A DNA stretch of 64,000 nucleotides from Fibrobacter sp. UWP2 (lineage in GTDB: Bacteria > Fibrobacterota > Fibrobacteria > Fibrobacterales > Fibrobacteraceae): positions 186,001 to 250,000 of the forward strand of contig NZ_FQYM01000001.1 of the NCBI RefSeq assembly GCF_900141705.1. Reading direction: 5' to 3'. Of the stretch, positions 41,441-50,143 are shown piece after piece (the first letter of the stretch is position 1; each line of letters opens with the position of its first letter). Made by a program: the position numbers and the translations under genes. The notes beneath the pieces were generated by a model. The model was not told where the DNA came from. It saw nothing but the letters and a program-made list of their open reading frames with translations, and ran no database searches.

Positions 41441-44400
41441 GTCGTTACCTCGACCTTGCCGGCAAAGAAGCTGTAGGCGGCAGGCACAATGAAGAGCGTC
41501 ATGAACGTCGCGAACGTAAGACCGCCTGCAATGGCAATGCCCATGGCGACGCGGCTCGGGGTGCCGGTGACAATCAGCGGCACCGCGCCCAACACTGTCG
41601 AAAGGCTCGTCATTAAAATTGGGCGGAAACGGCGTTCCGCCGCCATCCGAGCCGCCTCGAGCTTGCTACAGCCCCGGCTCGCCGCAATCTGGTTTGCAAA
41701 TTCCACAATCAGGATGCCGTTCTTTGTCACGAGCGCGATAAGCAATATGAGCGCAATCTCGCTGAAGATGTTGAGAGTCTGGCCGGTAACGAACAGACAA
41801 ACGAGAGCCCCTGCCAAGGCAAGCGGAACCGTAAAAAATATCACAAAGGGTGCACGGAAACTTTCGAACTGCCCTGCAAGTACCAGGAACACAAGCGCAA
41901 GCGCAAGCAGGAACACGATGTAGAGTCCGCTCGAGCTCTCTTCGAATTCCTTAGAGGAGCCACTCAAGGTGGTGCTCACGTTCGGGTAGTCCTTCAGGAG
42001 GTCCTTCGCGATGCGGCGCATTTCCTCGACACCGTCGCCAATCGTTTTGCCGGGCACAAGCCCCGCCTGGATGGTGGCCGCACTGAAACGGTTGTATCGC
42101 GGGAGCGACGGCGACGCGGACCTTTCGGAATAGGTGATGAAGTTGTCGAGACTCACTAGCTCGCCCTTGCCGTTTTTCACCGTGAGCATGGAAATATTCT
42201 CGGGCGTACTGCGATACTCGTAGCCTACCGCACCAATGATGTCGTACTGGCGGCCGTCCTTGTAGAACTCCCCGTAAGTCTGGTCGCTAATGGCAAGCTG
42301 CACCGCCTGGGCGATGTCGTTCACCGAGACGCCTTCCTCGTTGGCCTTGTCGCGGAGAATCTCGATGTGGAGTTCCGGCTTGGTAAAACGCAGGTTCGTG
42401 TTCACGACGCTAAAGATGGGGCTTTTGCCCGCTGCCTCCTCGAACTTGGGCACGAGCGTGCGGAGAATCTCGATATTCGGCGCCTGCAACACGAACTGCA
42501 CCGGGAGGCCGCCGCGCTGCGTGCTGATGCTCTGCGGTTCAAAAACCATTACGCGCAAATCGGGATATTCGTTGCCAAGCACCTGAATACTGCGGGCAAT
42601 TTCGCTCTGCGGGCGGCGTGCATCCTTGTCGTCGTTCAGGAATATGCGCATTCTGGAGTTGCCCGCATTCCACGCGCCCGCCTGGATTTCGGTGTACTCG
42701 TTAGAATCCATGAGCGCGATAACTTCTTCGGCAAAGGCATCGGCCATGCGCTTGGTGCGCGAGAGCGTCACGCCTTCGGGCATGTTCAGGTTCACCATGA
42801 CCGCATTGGAGTCTTCCGTCGGGGCCATTTCGCTGCTCATGTTGTTGAAGCAGAAATAGGCTGTCAAAAGGAGCCCCGCCACCACCGGGAACAGCAGCAA
42901 GCGGAACTTGAGGAATGCGCCCAGCAGCACCGAGTAGATGCGATTAAGCCCATCGAAGAAGGGTTCCGTGAGCCTGAAGAACGCGCCCTTCTTTTGGTTT
43001 TTCAAAAACTTGGAGCAAAGCATCGGAGAAAGAGTGAGGGCGCAGAGTGTCGAGAGGAACACGGTACCGATCATCACTGCGACGAACTCGCGGAACAAGA
43101 GCCCAGTAGTCCCGCCAAGCGCAAGCACCGGAACAAAGACCGCCATCAATACGACCGAAGTCGCAATCACCGCAAAAAAGATTTCGTTGGTGCCTGCGAT
43201 GGCCGCCTGCTTGGAACTCATGCCGGATTCAATCTTGTGATAAATGTTCTCAACAATCACGATGGCGTCGTCGACCACAAGGCCAATCGCAAGGACCATC
43301 GCAAGTAGCGTGAGCACGTTGATACTGAACCCGCACAAGTAAAGCACAAAAAAGCTACCCGTAACAGAAACCGGCACCACCACCATGGGGATAAGCGTCG
43401 TACGCCCTTGGCGGAGAAACGCAAAGATAATCGCAATCACAAGCAAGAACGCGATAAAGATGGTCTCCACCACTTCCTTGATGGAAGCTCGAATATTGAT
43501 GGAGGTGTCGCGGCCGTAAAGGACTTCGACGCCTTCGGGGATTTCACGGCGAATATCCTCTACGCGTTTATAGAACTCGTTGGCGATTTCCACATGGTTA
43601 CTACCCGGTTGCGCCATCAGGGCAAGTGTGATGGAGTTCTTGCCGTTACGGCGGAACCCGGTACGCGTATCTTTCGGTTCGTAATGGATATCCGCCACGT
43701 CCGAGATGCGGATGACGGTACCGTCGGCGGCGGTCTTTACAGCGATGTCCGCAAACGCACTAGGGTCGAGAATGCGGCCCAGTGTGCGGATGGAAAGTGT
43801 CGTCTCGCTGCCCTCGATAGAACCGGAGGGCAGTTCCAGGTTGCCGCGCTTGAGCGCCGCCGACATCTCGGCACCCGAAACGCCAAGTGCCTGCAGGCGC
43901 ACCGGGTCAATCCACAGGCGCACCGTCGGGCGCTTCTCGCCCCAGATGGCGACTTCCGACACACCGTTGATGGTCTGAAGGCGCTCCTTTACAAAGTTGT
44001 TCGCGATTTCCGAAACTTCCATCGGGTCGAGCTTGTCGCTCACGAGGCTCACCATCAAAATCGGGTCGTTATCGCTATCAGACTTGTAGACCGTCGGCTC
44101 ATCGACATCGTCGGGGAGCCTGCGGCGCACACGGCTCACGCGGTCACGGATTTCGTTTGCCGCAGCCTCCAGATCCATGCCCGTCTCGAATTCGATGTTG
44201 ATGAACGAGAACCCGTCACGGCTCGTGGAGGTGAGCGCCTTGATTCCCGAAGCGCTGTTGATGGACGCTTCCAAAATTTCGGTGACTTCGGCCTCCACCA
44301 CGGCGGCGTTAGCGCCGGGGTACGAGGTACGCACCTGGATAAGCGGGTAATCTACGTTGGGGTATTCGCGCACGCCAAGATTCGTTGCCCCGAAAAAACC

Positions 44401-44472
44401 GAGCAGCAGAATGACGAGCGCCATCACGGTCATGAGCACCGGGCGGCGGACAGAAAGGTTCGCAACACTCAT
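41416..44472 (-). CDS. RND multidrug efflux pump, AcrB/MexB-like
   Basis: 1018 residues, normal for a hydrophobe/amphiphile RND pump. The N-terminus MSVANLSVRRPVLMTVM is the cytoplasmic start before helix 1. Two large periplasmic loops separate helices 1-2 and 7-8. The proton-relay Asp pair is in GLVVDDAIVIVENIYH (helix 4). The second half repeats the fold, with LLIALVTKNGILIVEFAN. It uses the proton gradient to export drugs, detergents or other hydrophobic compounds. The adaptor gene is immediately upstream (7-base gap). No TolC-type outer-membrane channel is encoded nearby, so it must use one from elsewhere. Confidence 0.95.
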   Translation of the reverse strand: MSVANLSVRRPVLMTVMALVILLLGFFGATNLGVREYPNVDYPLIQVRTSYPGANAAVVEAEVTEILEASINSASGIKALTSTSRDGFSFINIEFETGMDLEAAANEIRDRVSRVRRRLPDDVDEPTVYKSDSDNDPILMVSLVSDKLDPMEVSEIANNFVKERLQTINGVSEVAIWGEKRPTVRLWIDPVRLQALGVSGAEMSAALKRGNLELPSGSIEGSETTLSIRTLGRILDPSAFADIAVKTAADGTVIRISDVADIHYEPKDTRTGFRRNGKNSITLALMAQPGSNHVEIANEFYKRVEDIRREIPEGVEVLYGRDTSINIRASIKEVVETIFIAFLLVIAIIFAFLRQGRTTLIPMVVVPVSVTGSFFVLYLCGFSINVLTLLAMVLAIGLVVDDAIVIVENIYHKIESGMSSKQAAIAGTNEIFFAVIATSVVLMAVFVPVLALGGTTGLLFREFVAVMIGTVFLSTLCALTLSPMLCSKFLKNQKKGAFFRLTEPFFDGLNRIYSVLLGAFLKFRLLLFPVVAGLLLTAYFCFNNMSSEMAPTEDSNAVMVNLNMPEGVTLSRTKRMADAFAEEVIALMDSNEYTEIQAGAWNAGNSRMRIFLNDDKDARRPQSEIARSIQVLGNEYPDLRVMVFEPQSISTQRGGLPVQFVLQAPNIEILRTLVPKFEEAAGKSPIFSVVNTNLRFTKPELHIEILRDKANEEGVSVNDIAQAVQLAISDQTYGEFYKDGRQYDIIGAVGYEYRSTPENISMLTVKNGKGELVSLDNFITYSERSASPSLPRYNRFSAATIQAGLVPGKTIGDGVEEMRRIAKDLLKDYPNVSTTLSGSSKEFEESSSGLYIVFLLALALVFLVLAGQFESFRAPFVIFFTVPLALAGALVCLFVTGQTLNIFSEIALILLIALVTKNGILIVEFANQIAASRGCSKLEAARMAAERRFRPILMTSLSTVLGAVPLIVTGTPSRVAMGIAIAGGLTFATFMTLFIVPAAYSFFAGKVEVTTNDASKMA

Positions 44473-44478
44473 CCGGGG

Positions 44479-45573
44479 TTACTCCACCTCATAATTGACA
44501 CTATGGCGGATTTCACGCACGCGCACGGCGGAGCCTTCGCGCAGGCTGATAAGGCCGGAGGTGATCACGGAGTCGCCCTCATCAAGGCCTGCGGTCACGT
44601 TTACCGCGATGGGTGTCCTGAGCCCGGTCTCGACACGCTTGACCGTCGCCTTGCCGCCCTTGACCACAAACACATAGGCGCCGTCCTTGTCGAGCGTGAG
44701 CGCTTCCGAGGGAACGCTCATGACGGGAACACTGTGCTGCGTAAGCGGGACAGTCACCTTGGCGAAGCCACCTGCCAAAAGTTCCCCCTTGGCGTTGTCG
44801 ACCTCGACCATGATCTGGCGGGTACGACTGCTCTCCGAGATGGTGGCGTCGAGCGCCTTGACCTTGCCATCCTTTTTGAAATTGCGTTCCTGGTCCAAAA
44901 CTTCGACAGCATCGCCCACCTTGACCGCAGAGGCAAAACGCTGCGGCAACGCAAAAACCGCCTTGAGCCGGTTCACTTCGCTGAGTTCAGCCACCCTGGC
45001 GCCCGCCGTGAGCCATGCGCCCACAGAAACGTCGACAAAGCCGAGCTTGCCTCCAAACGGAGCGCGGACCTCGGTCTTCTCGATTTGCGCCTTGATGAGT
45101 TCCGTGTTCGCCTGCGCCGACTGCAAACTCGCCTCGGCGGCTTCCAAGTCCTCCTTGGTGGCGCCATCTTTTTCAAAAAGGTTCTTAGTGCGGTTGTAAC
45201 GCTGTTCCGCCAGCGCCTTGTTGGACTCCGCCTGCTTGAGCTGGGCCCTGAGTTCGGAATCGTCAATCTTTGCAAGGAGCGAGCCCTTCTGCACCTGGGC
45301 GCCGTCCTTCGCCGAAAGTTTTACCAGGCGACCCGATGTAGCCGCTGAGAGGGCGACACTGTTCATGGGCACCAAAGTCGCCATGGTCTGGTATTCCCGT
45401 GCCTGTTCGCTCAACGTGGCTATATAAACTTCAACGGCGACTTCGCGAGCGCCGCGTCCGCCTGGGCCCTTGCCCCCAGGTCCGTCCTTGGGAGCCTTGG
45501 AGCCGCCTTCATCGCCACCCGAACAGGCGACCACGAAACAAGCACATAAAAAAGCAAATAAAAAGTATTTCAT
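44479..45573 (-). CDS. RND efflux periplasmic adaptor (membrane fusion) lipoprotein
   Basis: 364 residues from ATG 45573. Signal peptide with lipobox (FVVACS), so it is anchored to the inner membrane by lipid. The order is: Gly/Lys/Pro-rich linker, biotinyl-lipoyl half (SAATSGRLVKLSAKDGAQVQKGSLLAKID), a helical hairpin (about 115-175; coiled coil rich in Ala, Glu, Gln), the second lipoyl half (VRAPFGGKLGFVDVSVGAWL), a beta-barrel and a membrane-proximal domain. It pairs with the RND pump seven bases downstream. An in-frame start 57 bases earlier is rejected because the signal peptide begins at 45573. Confidence 0.94.
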   Translation of the reverse strand: MKYFLFAFLCACFVVACSGGDEGGSKAPKDGPGGKGPGGRGAREVAVEVYIATLSEQAREYQTMATLVPMNSVALSAATSGRLVKLSAKDGAQVQKGSLLAKIDDSELRAQLKQAESNKALAEQRYNRTKNLFEKDGATKEDLEAAEASLQSAQANTELIKAQIEKTEVRAPFGGKLGFVDVSVGAWLTAGARVAELSEVNRLKAVFALPQRFASAVKVGDAVEVLDQERNFKKDGKVKALDATISESSRTRQIMVEVDNAKGELLAGGFAKVTVPLTQHSVPVMSVPSEALTLDKDGAYVFVVKGGKATVKRVETGLRTPIAVNVTAGLDEGDSVITSGLISLREGSAVRVREIRHSVNYEVE

Positions 45574-45629
45574 ACAAATTGGTGGTTCAATGCACCATTT
45601 AGATGTCTTATGGGCAGCAAAGGTTGCCA

Positions 45630-46340
45630 TTAAAATTTCACATTCACATTGAGCCCGCTGCCGTCTTCGTAAAATTCGGGCAAAAACTCAATATTTTCGC
45701 TAAAGGACTTGCTTGAGGTCTTGCGGTAGACGCGCACCGCATCCAAAATCGAGACTACGCGGTTCAAAATCAAAGCGCCCACTGAAGCCTGGAACACTAT
45801 GCGGCTTATGCGGTAATGACGCATGCGGCTCTGGAACTCGTCCATGTGCTCCGTCGTCTCGGGATTGTCGCTTGCGCCCCAGTCCCACTGGATACTCTCG
45901 TCGAACTCCTCGTCTATCTCCTTGCCCGAGCGGAGCATCGCCTGGTTGTAATCCTCGTCCATGTCGGGCGACGAGTTCTGCCCCGCAACGCCACTGCGGC
46001 TGCGGTAGTCGCCCACCGTGTTGAGCATCGACACGCTCTTGCTAGAACTGGTGAGGCCCGCATGACGCACCGCGTAACTGTGCGCCGAGGTGATGTAGCG
46101 CTCGCCTATGTAATAGGAACTCACCGCGGTGAGCCAAAGCCCAATGTCGGTCCACAAGAACGGACGCACCAGGCTCTTTTCGCCCAAATAGAGTTCGCCC
46201 ATACCCGGCAAAAGCGCCGAGGCGCCTATCGCCAAAAATACGTTCTTGTCCTTGTTTTTGCTGACGCTCTCGTCAACCGAAATCACCACCTGCGAAAAAG
46301 CGGCGACCGCAGTCAAAAGTATGGCGAGAATAAAGCGCAT
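45630..46340 (-). CDS. DUF5683-like membrane or envelope protein
   Basis: 236 residues. Signal peptide (MRFILAILLTAVAAFS). A short motif AIGASALLPGMGELYLGEKS near 38-57, then a hydrophobic segment (LWTDIGLWLTAVSSYYIGERY). Similar proteins of the DUF5683 kind share the pattern of an alpha-helical hairpin with a G.G..Y motif after Pro. The middle is acidic and hydrophilic (DMDEDYNQAMLRSGKEIDEEFDES). A second hydrophobic stretch lies near 180-200. The next gene, 46352-47782, has the same core motif (VIPGSGQLYTGG), so these two are related neighbours. Function unknown. Confidence 0.65.
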   Translation of the reverse strand: MRFILAILLTAVAAFSQVVISVDESVSKNKDKNVFLAIGASALLPGMGELYLGEKSLVRPFLWTDIGLWLTAVSSYYIGERYITSAHSYAVRHAGLTSSSKSVSMLNTVGDYRSRSGVAGQNSSPDMDEDYNQAMLRSGKEIDEEFDESIQWDWGASDNPETTEHMDEFQSRMRHYRISRIVFQASVGALILNRVVSILDAVRVYRKTSSKSFSENIEFLPEFYEDGSGLNVNVKF

Positions 46341-46351
46341 CCAAACCCCGG

Positions 46352-47782
46352 CTAGAATCCTATACGTGCCTGAGCACCCACGTCAAAGCCGTCGGTAAAG
46401 CTCATGTAGCTGTCAAAATGCAAGCGGTCGTACCACGAGAGCTCCTCGGAATAGAGCGACTTGTTGTGGGAATGCGCAGTAAACGCGGCGTCCACGGCAG
46501 AAATCAGGTGGTTCAAGATGATACCGCCAAAGAACCACGCCTGCATGTCGGCGTAGTCGTTCGCCTTGCCGCGCATGTCGCGGTATTCTTCCTGACGGCT
46601 CGACTTGCCCAGGGGAACGGTCCCATTCTCGGGAGAATCCGTCTGCAGTTCCAGGTTCAATACCACTTCCTCGTCGGTCACGTCGTCCCAGCCCAGCACG
46701 TAGGCGTCGTCGGCAATCTGCTGGTAAATCGTGGAAACGTCATACACGTCCTTCAGGGCGTCAATTTCCTCGCCCAACGGCTTTTGGTCGCTGAACTTGT
46801 TCAAGTGGTTCTTGTCGTCCTGGAAGAGCTGACCCTTGACGTAGCAGCCGTAGCTGTTGGCCGTGCCGTAGAGGGCCTCGCAGAATCCCTCGCGGGAGCT
46901 CATGTAGCGGTTTTCAAAACGGGACTCCTCGGTCTCGTCGGCGAGCTGCTTGTAAATGTTGCGCATCTTGACTTCGTACTGGCCAATGGAGTAATGGCTC
47001 TTAGCAAACTTCTTGTACTTGTCGACCTGGTCGTTGTACTTGTGTACCGAGAAGTAGTACCAGCTGCCCCACAGGGCTGCTTCCAATGCCAGATAGACGC
47101 CGCCACGCACATAGGTGAACGTGGAGCCGCCCGTATAGAGCTGCCCGCTGCCCGGAATCACAAGGGACATGAACATCGCCTTGCGCGGGCTCTTGTACTT
47201 GCCCTTCATCTCGTCGATGCCATGCACCTTGGAAACCTTGACCGGGCCGAGCAAATCGCGACGGCTCATGCTACTGGAGGAAGGCGCTTCTGCGACGACC
47301 GAGGAAGTGGAAAGGGCGGCAAGCGAATCGCGCTTTTTGGCCTCTTCAATCGCAGCATTGATAGCGGCTTGTTTCTGGGCCGCATAATCTACGACCGCCG
47401 AATCGGCTGTCGATGCCGAATCAACCACAGCGGAATCGGCAGCTGCAGAATCTGCCGGAGCGACCGGGCCGCGGTCGGCGGGCGCCTCGATGGAACTGGA
47501 AGAGAGCTCGGCAGAACTGCTCGCAGGGGCCTCAACGGAACTGGAAGAACTGACAGCTACGGAACTACTCAACACGGCGACGCTCGAAGAACTGGCGGCA
47601 ACACTGGAGGAGCTCGCAGGGGCAACCACGGCGCTGGACGCCGGAACCACGGCGGAACTCGCCGGGGCCTCCTGGGCGGCGACTTCTTCCTCGAATTCAG
47701 CAAAGAGGTCCCGGGGCTGGGCAAAAGCACCCTGGGCCAAGACGAGACCCACAAACAAAGGTAAAAGAGCAAACTTGCGCAT
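46352..47782 (-). CDS. DUF5683-like protein with long Ala/Ser/Val low-complexity region
   Basis: 476 residues. Signal peptide (MRKFALLPLFVGLVLAQGAFA). Residues about 35-125 are a low-complexity tract of Ala, Ser, Val and Pro with repeated SSSVA and ADSA units, of the sort used as linkers in Fibrobacter envelope proteins. A core follows: SPRKAMFMSLVIPGSGQLYTGG near 205, matching the LLPGMGELYLGE motif in the gene downstream, then a hydrophobic helix (YVRGGVYLALEAALWGSWYYF). The C-terminal region contains a further hydrophobic segment (WFFGGIILNHLISAVDAAF). The spacing to the next gene is 11 bases. Function unknown; the linker suggests that it spans the periplasm. Confidence 0.7.
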   Translation of the reverse strand: MRKFALLPLFVGLVLAQGAFAQPRDLFAEFEEEVAAQEAPASSAVVPASSAVVAPASSSSVAASSSSVAVLSSSVAVSSSSSVEAPASSSAELSSSSIEAPADRGPVAPADSAAADSAVVDSASTADSAVVDYAAQKQAAINAAIEEAKKRDSLAALSTSSVVAEAPSSSSMSRRDLLGPVKVSKVHGIDEMKGKYKSPRKAMFMSLVIPGSGQLYTGGSTFTYVRGGVYLALEAALWGSWYYFSVHKYNDQVDKYKKFAKSHYSIGQYEVKMRNIYKQLADETEESRFENRYMSSREGFCEALYGTANSYGCYVKGQLFQDDKNHLNKFSDQKPLGEEIDALKDVYDVSTIYQQIADDAYVLGWDDVTDEEVVLNLELQTDSPENGTVPLGKSSRQEEYRDMRGKANDYADMQAWFFGGIILNHLISAVDAAFTAHSHNKSLYSEELSWYDRLHFDSYMSFTDGFDVGAQARIGF

Positions 47783-47810
47783 ATAGCCATAAAATAGAAA
47801 AATGAGCTAT

Positions 47811-47842
47811 AAAAAAAGAACCGCCCCCCATAGGGAGCGGTC
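47811..47842 (-). terminator. Terminator of the rpsF-rpsR-rplI operon
   Basis: Minus-strand stem ACCGCTCCC/GGGGGCGGT with loop TAT, followed by TTCTTTTTTT. Confidence 0.85.
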
Positions 47843-47910
47843 CAAAAGTTCCGGCGTCAGCGAGAATTACTTTTGGTGCTGCGCACCATCCGTAGCTGCA
47901 CCTCGGTTTG

Positions 47911-48357
47911 CTACTTCTCGGCAACAACCCAAACCTTGACCTGTGCTTCAACGTCGCCAAAGACCTTGACAGTCACGGTGTAGACACCGAGCTGCTTGAT
48001 GGGTTCAGCGAGGTCGATCTGAGCACGGGAAACCTTGACACCGGCCTTCGTGATGGCGTCAGCGATGTCAGCAGCGGTCACAGAACCGTACAGACGTTCG
48101 CCTTCCACGACACGGCGTTCGAGGTTCACAGAAACCTGGGCGAGCTTGGCAGCCACATCGCCGGCAGCGGCGAGTTCCTTCTGGAACTGAGCTTCGAGAG
48201 CAGCGCGGTTGGTTTCGATCTGAAGCTTGGCTTCTTTGGTTGCACGGACAGCGAGCTTGCGCGGGAAGAGGTAGTTACGGGCATAGCCGTCCTTAACCTT
48301 CACGACGTCGAGCATCTTGCCCAAGTGGGGAACATTGGCCTTAAGAATAATTTCCAT
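47911..48357 (-). CDS. rplI: Ribosomal protein bL9
   Basis: 148 residues. The N-terminal domain shows the bL9 signature (DVVKVKDGYARNYLFPRKLAV) after MEIILKANVPHLGKM; a long connecting helix (about 45-80) and the C-terminal domain follow. bL9 binds 23S rRNA near the L1 stalk. A strong AAGGAGGA ribosome site precedes the ATG. Last gene of the rpsF-rpsR-rplI operon; no ssb gene is present between rpsF and rpsR. Confidence 0.97.
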   Translation of the reverse strand: MEIILKANVPHLGKMLDVVKVKDGYARNYLFPRKLAVRATKEAKLQIETNRAALEAQFQKELAAAGDVAAKLAQVSVNLERRVVEGERLYGSVTAADIADAITKAGVKVSRAQIDLAEPIKQLGVYTVTVKVFGDVEAQVKVWVVAEK

Positions 48358-48371
48358 AGTCTAGTTCCTCC

Positions 48372-48623
48372 TTAGCGCATGCTGTCCGAAACGAACGGGA
48401 GAATAGCCATCTGACGAGCACGCTTGATGGCCTCGTTCAGCATACGCTGATACTTGGCGCTCGTGCCGGAGATACGGCGCGGAATGATCTTGCCGCGTTC
48501 AGAGATAAAGCGACGGAGAGTCTTCTCGTCCTTGTAGTCAATGAACTTGACATTGTTTTCCGTGAACCAGCAAGTCTTCTTGCGGCGAATACGCGGAGCC
48601 TGTTTCTTGTCTTCAAAAGCCAT
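48372..48623 (-). CDS. rpsR: Ribosomal protein bS18
   Basis: 83 residues. It contains [51 protein letters not shown]-type sequence, the core of bS18, which forms a pair with bS6 on 16S rRNA. One Cys (in KKTCWF) lies at the N-terminus, as in zinc-independent forms with single Cys. It overlaps the rpsF stop by one base. Confidence 0.97.
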   Translation of the reverse strand: MAFEDKKQAPRIRRKKTCWFTENNVKFIDYKDEKTLRRFISERGKIIPRRISGTSAKYQRMLNEAIKRARQMAILPFVSDSMR

Positions 48624-48994
48624 TATTCAGCCTCCCCTTCTTCTGCGTCGACCGGGATGATTTCCTCGGTAGACTGAGCCATGTCCTTGTTGTAGACGAT
48701 TTCGCTCATCGGATAATCCGCGAGGGTCATCCAGCGGAGGGCGTTCTCGTTCAGCTTGAGGGCAGCTTCCATGTTAGCCACCACAGAGGCTTCGGCCTTG
48801 TAGTAGAAAATCACATAGTAGCCGTGCTGGCGCTTGTTGATGGAATAGGCGAGCTTGCGCTTGCCCCAGTCGTCGCGACGGAGAATTTCACCGCCGCCGT
48901 TGGTGATCATGGCACCGATGTTCTCGACTTCAGCGTTGATGGCGTCGTCAGAGATCATAGCGTCGATGATAACCATCGTTTCGTATTGTCTCAT
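48623..48994 (-). CDS. rpsF: Ribosomal protein bS6
   Basis: 123 residues. [22 protein letters not shown] begins the ferredoxin-like fold, and [25 protein letters not shown] is the conserved middle. It has an acidic tail (about 105-123; [14 protein letters not shown]), as seen in E. coli S6 where glutamates are added. A leader of about 70 bases lies between the TATATTTG box and the start codon. Confidence 0.97.
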   Translation of the reverse strand: MRQYETMVIIDAMISDDAINAEVENIGAMITNGGGEILRRDDWGKRKLAYSINKRQHGYYVIFYYKAEASVVANMEAALKLNENALRWMTLADYPMSEIVYNKDMAQSTEEIIPVDAEEGEAE

Positions 48995-49067
48995 AATGAG
49001 TCCCTTTGGTCTATCGCCCGAGAACCGACATTGGCCCCGGGAGGGTTCCGATTAAAATCGGTAACGG

Positions 49068-49075
49068 CAAATATA
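49068..49075 (-). promoter_or_regulatory. -10 element of rpsF-rpsR-rplI
   Basis: TATATTTG on the minus strand, with TTGGTT at a 16-base spacing upstream as a fair -35. The leader behind it (49067-48995) contains the hairpins CCGATTTTAATCGG and GAACC/GGTTC. Confidence 0.6.
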
Positions 49076-49131
49076 GCAAAAATTTCAGTTGAACCAAGGG
49101 TGGCGGTCGGGAATTAGTTAAATTGTGGAAC

Positions 49132-50142
49132 ATGAAAATATCGGACCGGGCCTTGGGCTATTTATCGTTTTTGGCGCTCATTTGCATAATTGCGGGCGTC
49201 TCTTACGGCATGTACCGGGCCCACCACGAGGTCACCCCCATAGCCCTGGTCGACTTTGACGAACTCGGCACCCTGCAGCCCGAGGACGTGGTCGTGGTCC
49301 GCGGCTACAAGGTCGGCACCATCGGTTCCGTCACCTGGCTCGGCGACCGCGCCCGCGTGCAAATCAAGTTCGACGAACCGCTCGTCATCCGCGAGGGCAC
49401 GCAGTTTCACAACATCAACTACGCCCTCATGGGGCAGCGACGCCTTGAGATCATCCCCTCAAAAACCGGTAAAGTCCTCCCCGAGGACTTTGTCCATACC
49501 GGATATTTCGAGCCGGGAATCGCCGAGGCCCTCCGCTACATGGAGTCCGTCAACGAGCAAATCACCTACGTGCGCGAGGCCGTGATGCTCATCGCAAACG
49601 GGGACTCCACGCACGAGTCCGCCAAGGAGAAGTACGAGAACATCATGGCGGCAGTCGAGGGCATCCTCGAGAACGCCGACAAGAACATTAGCCGCCTTCA
49701 GCCCAAAATCAAGCAGGTCCTTACGCAGATCAACGACGCGAGCAACACGCTCATCGACGTGACGCACCAGGCCGACACCGCCGTCAAGACCGCGGCAGAA
49801 ACCGTCAACGAGAAGCTCGCCCAGGCCGACAGCATCGTCAAGATCCTCTCGGAGGGCACCGCCAAGGCAAGCCAGACCATCGCCGAAATTGAGAGCAACC
49901 CGACCCTGAGCAAGCTCATGAACTCCAACGAGGCCGTCGAGAAGATCGAGGACTTCATCAAGAAGGTGAACACCCTGGTGGCGGCCATCGATACCAAGGG
50001 AATCAAGATTTACGACGAGAACGGGAACCAAGTCAAACTCGTCACCTGGAAGAACATCAACCTGATTGGCGACAAGGCCCGCGACAAGGCGAAGGAACGC
50101 GCCGAGAAGGGTGAAAGCCTACCTGGCTCGGAACCCGAGTAA
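49132..50142 (+). CDS. MCE/MlaD-family substrate-binding protein
   Basis: 336 residues from ATG 49132; a TTG at 49123 is possible. One transmembrane helix (about 8-27) anchors it to the inner membrane. The MCE domain follows (about 40-115; DELGTLQPEDVVVVRGYKVGTI), the lipid-channel domain of MlaD-like proteins. After that comes a long helical region (about 155-300) with heptad character, as in tubular MCE proteins that bridge the periplasm. MCE proteins usually sit next to MlaE- and MlaF-like genes; none is present here. recG begins one base after the stop. Confidence 0.88.
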   Translation: MKISDRALGYLSFLALICIIAGVSYGMYRAHHEVTPIALVDFDELGTLQPEDVVVVRGYKVGTIGSVTWLGDRARVQIKFDEPLVIREGTQFHNINYALMGQRRLEIIPSKTGKVLPEDFVHTGYFEPGIAEALRYMESVNEQITYVREAVMLIANGDSTHESAKEKYENIMAAVEGILENADKNISRLQPKIKQVLTQINDASNTLIDVTHQADTAVKTAAETVNEKLAQADSIVKILSEGTAKASQTIAEIESNPTLSKLMNSNEAVEKIEDFIKKVNTLVAAIDTKGIKIYDENGNQVKLVTWKNINLIGDKARDKAKERAEKGESLPGSEPE

Positions 50143-50143
50143 T

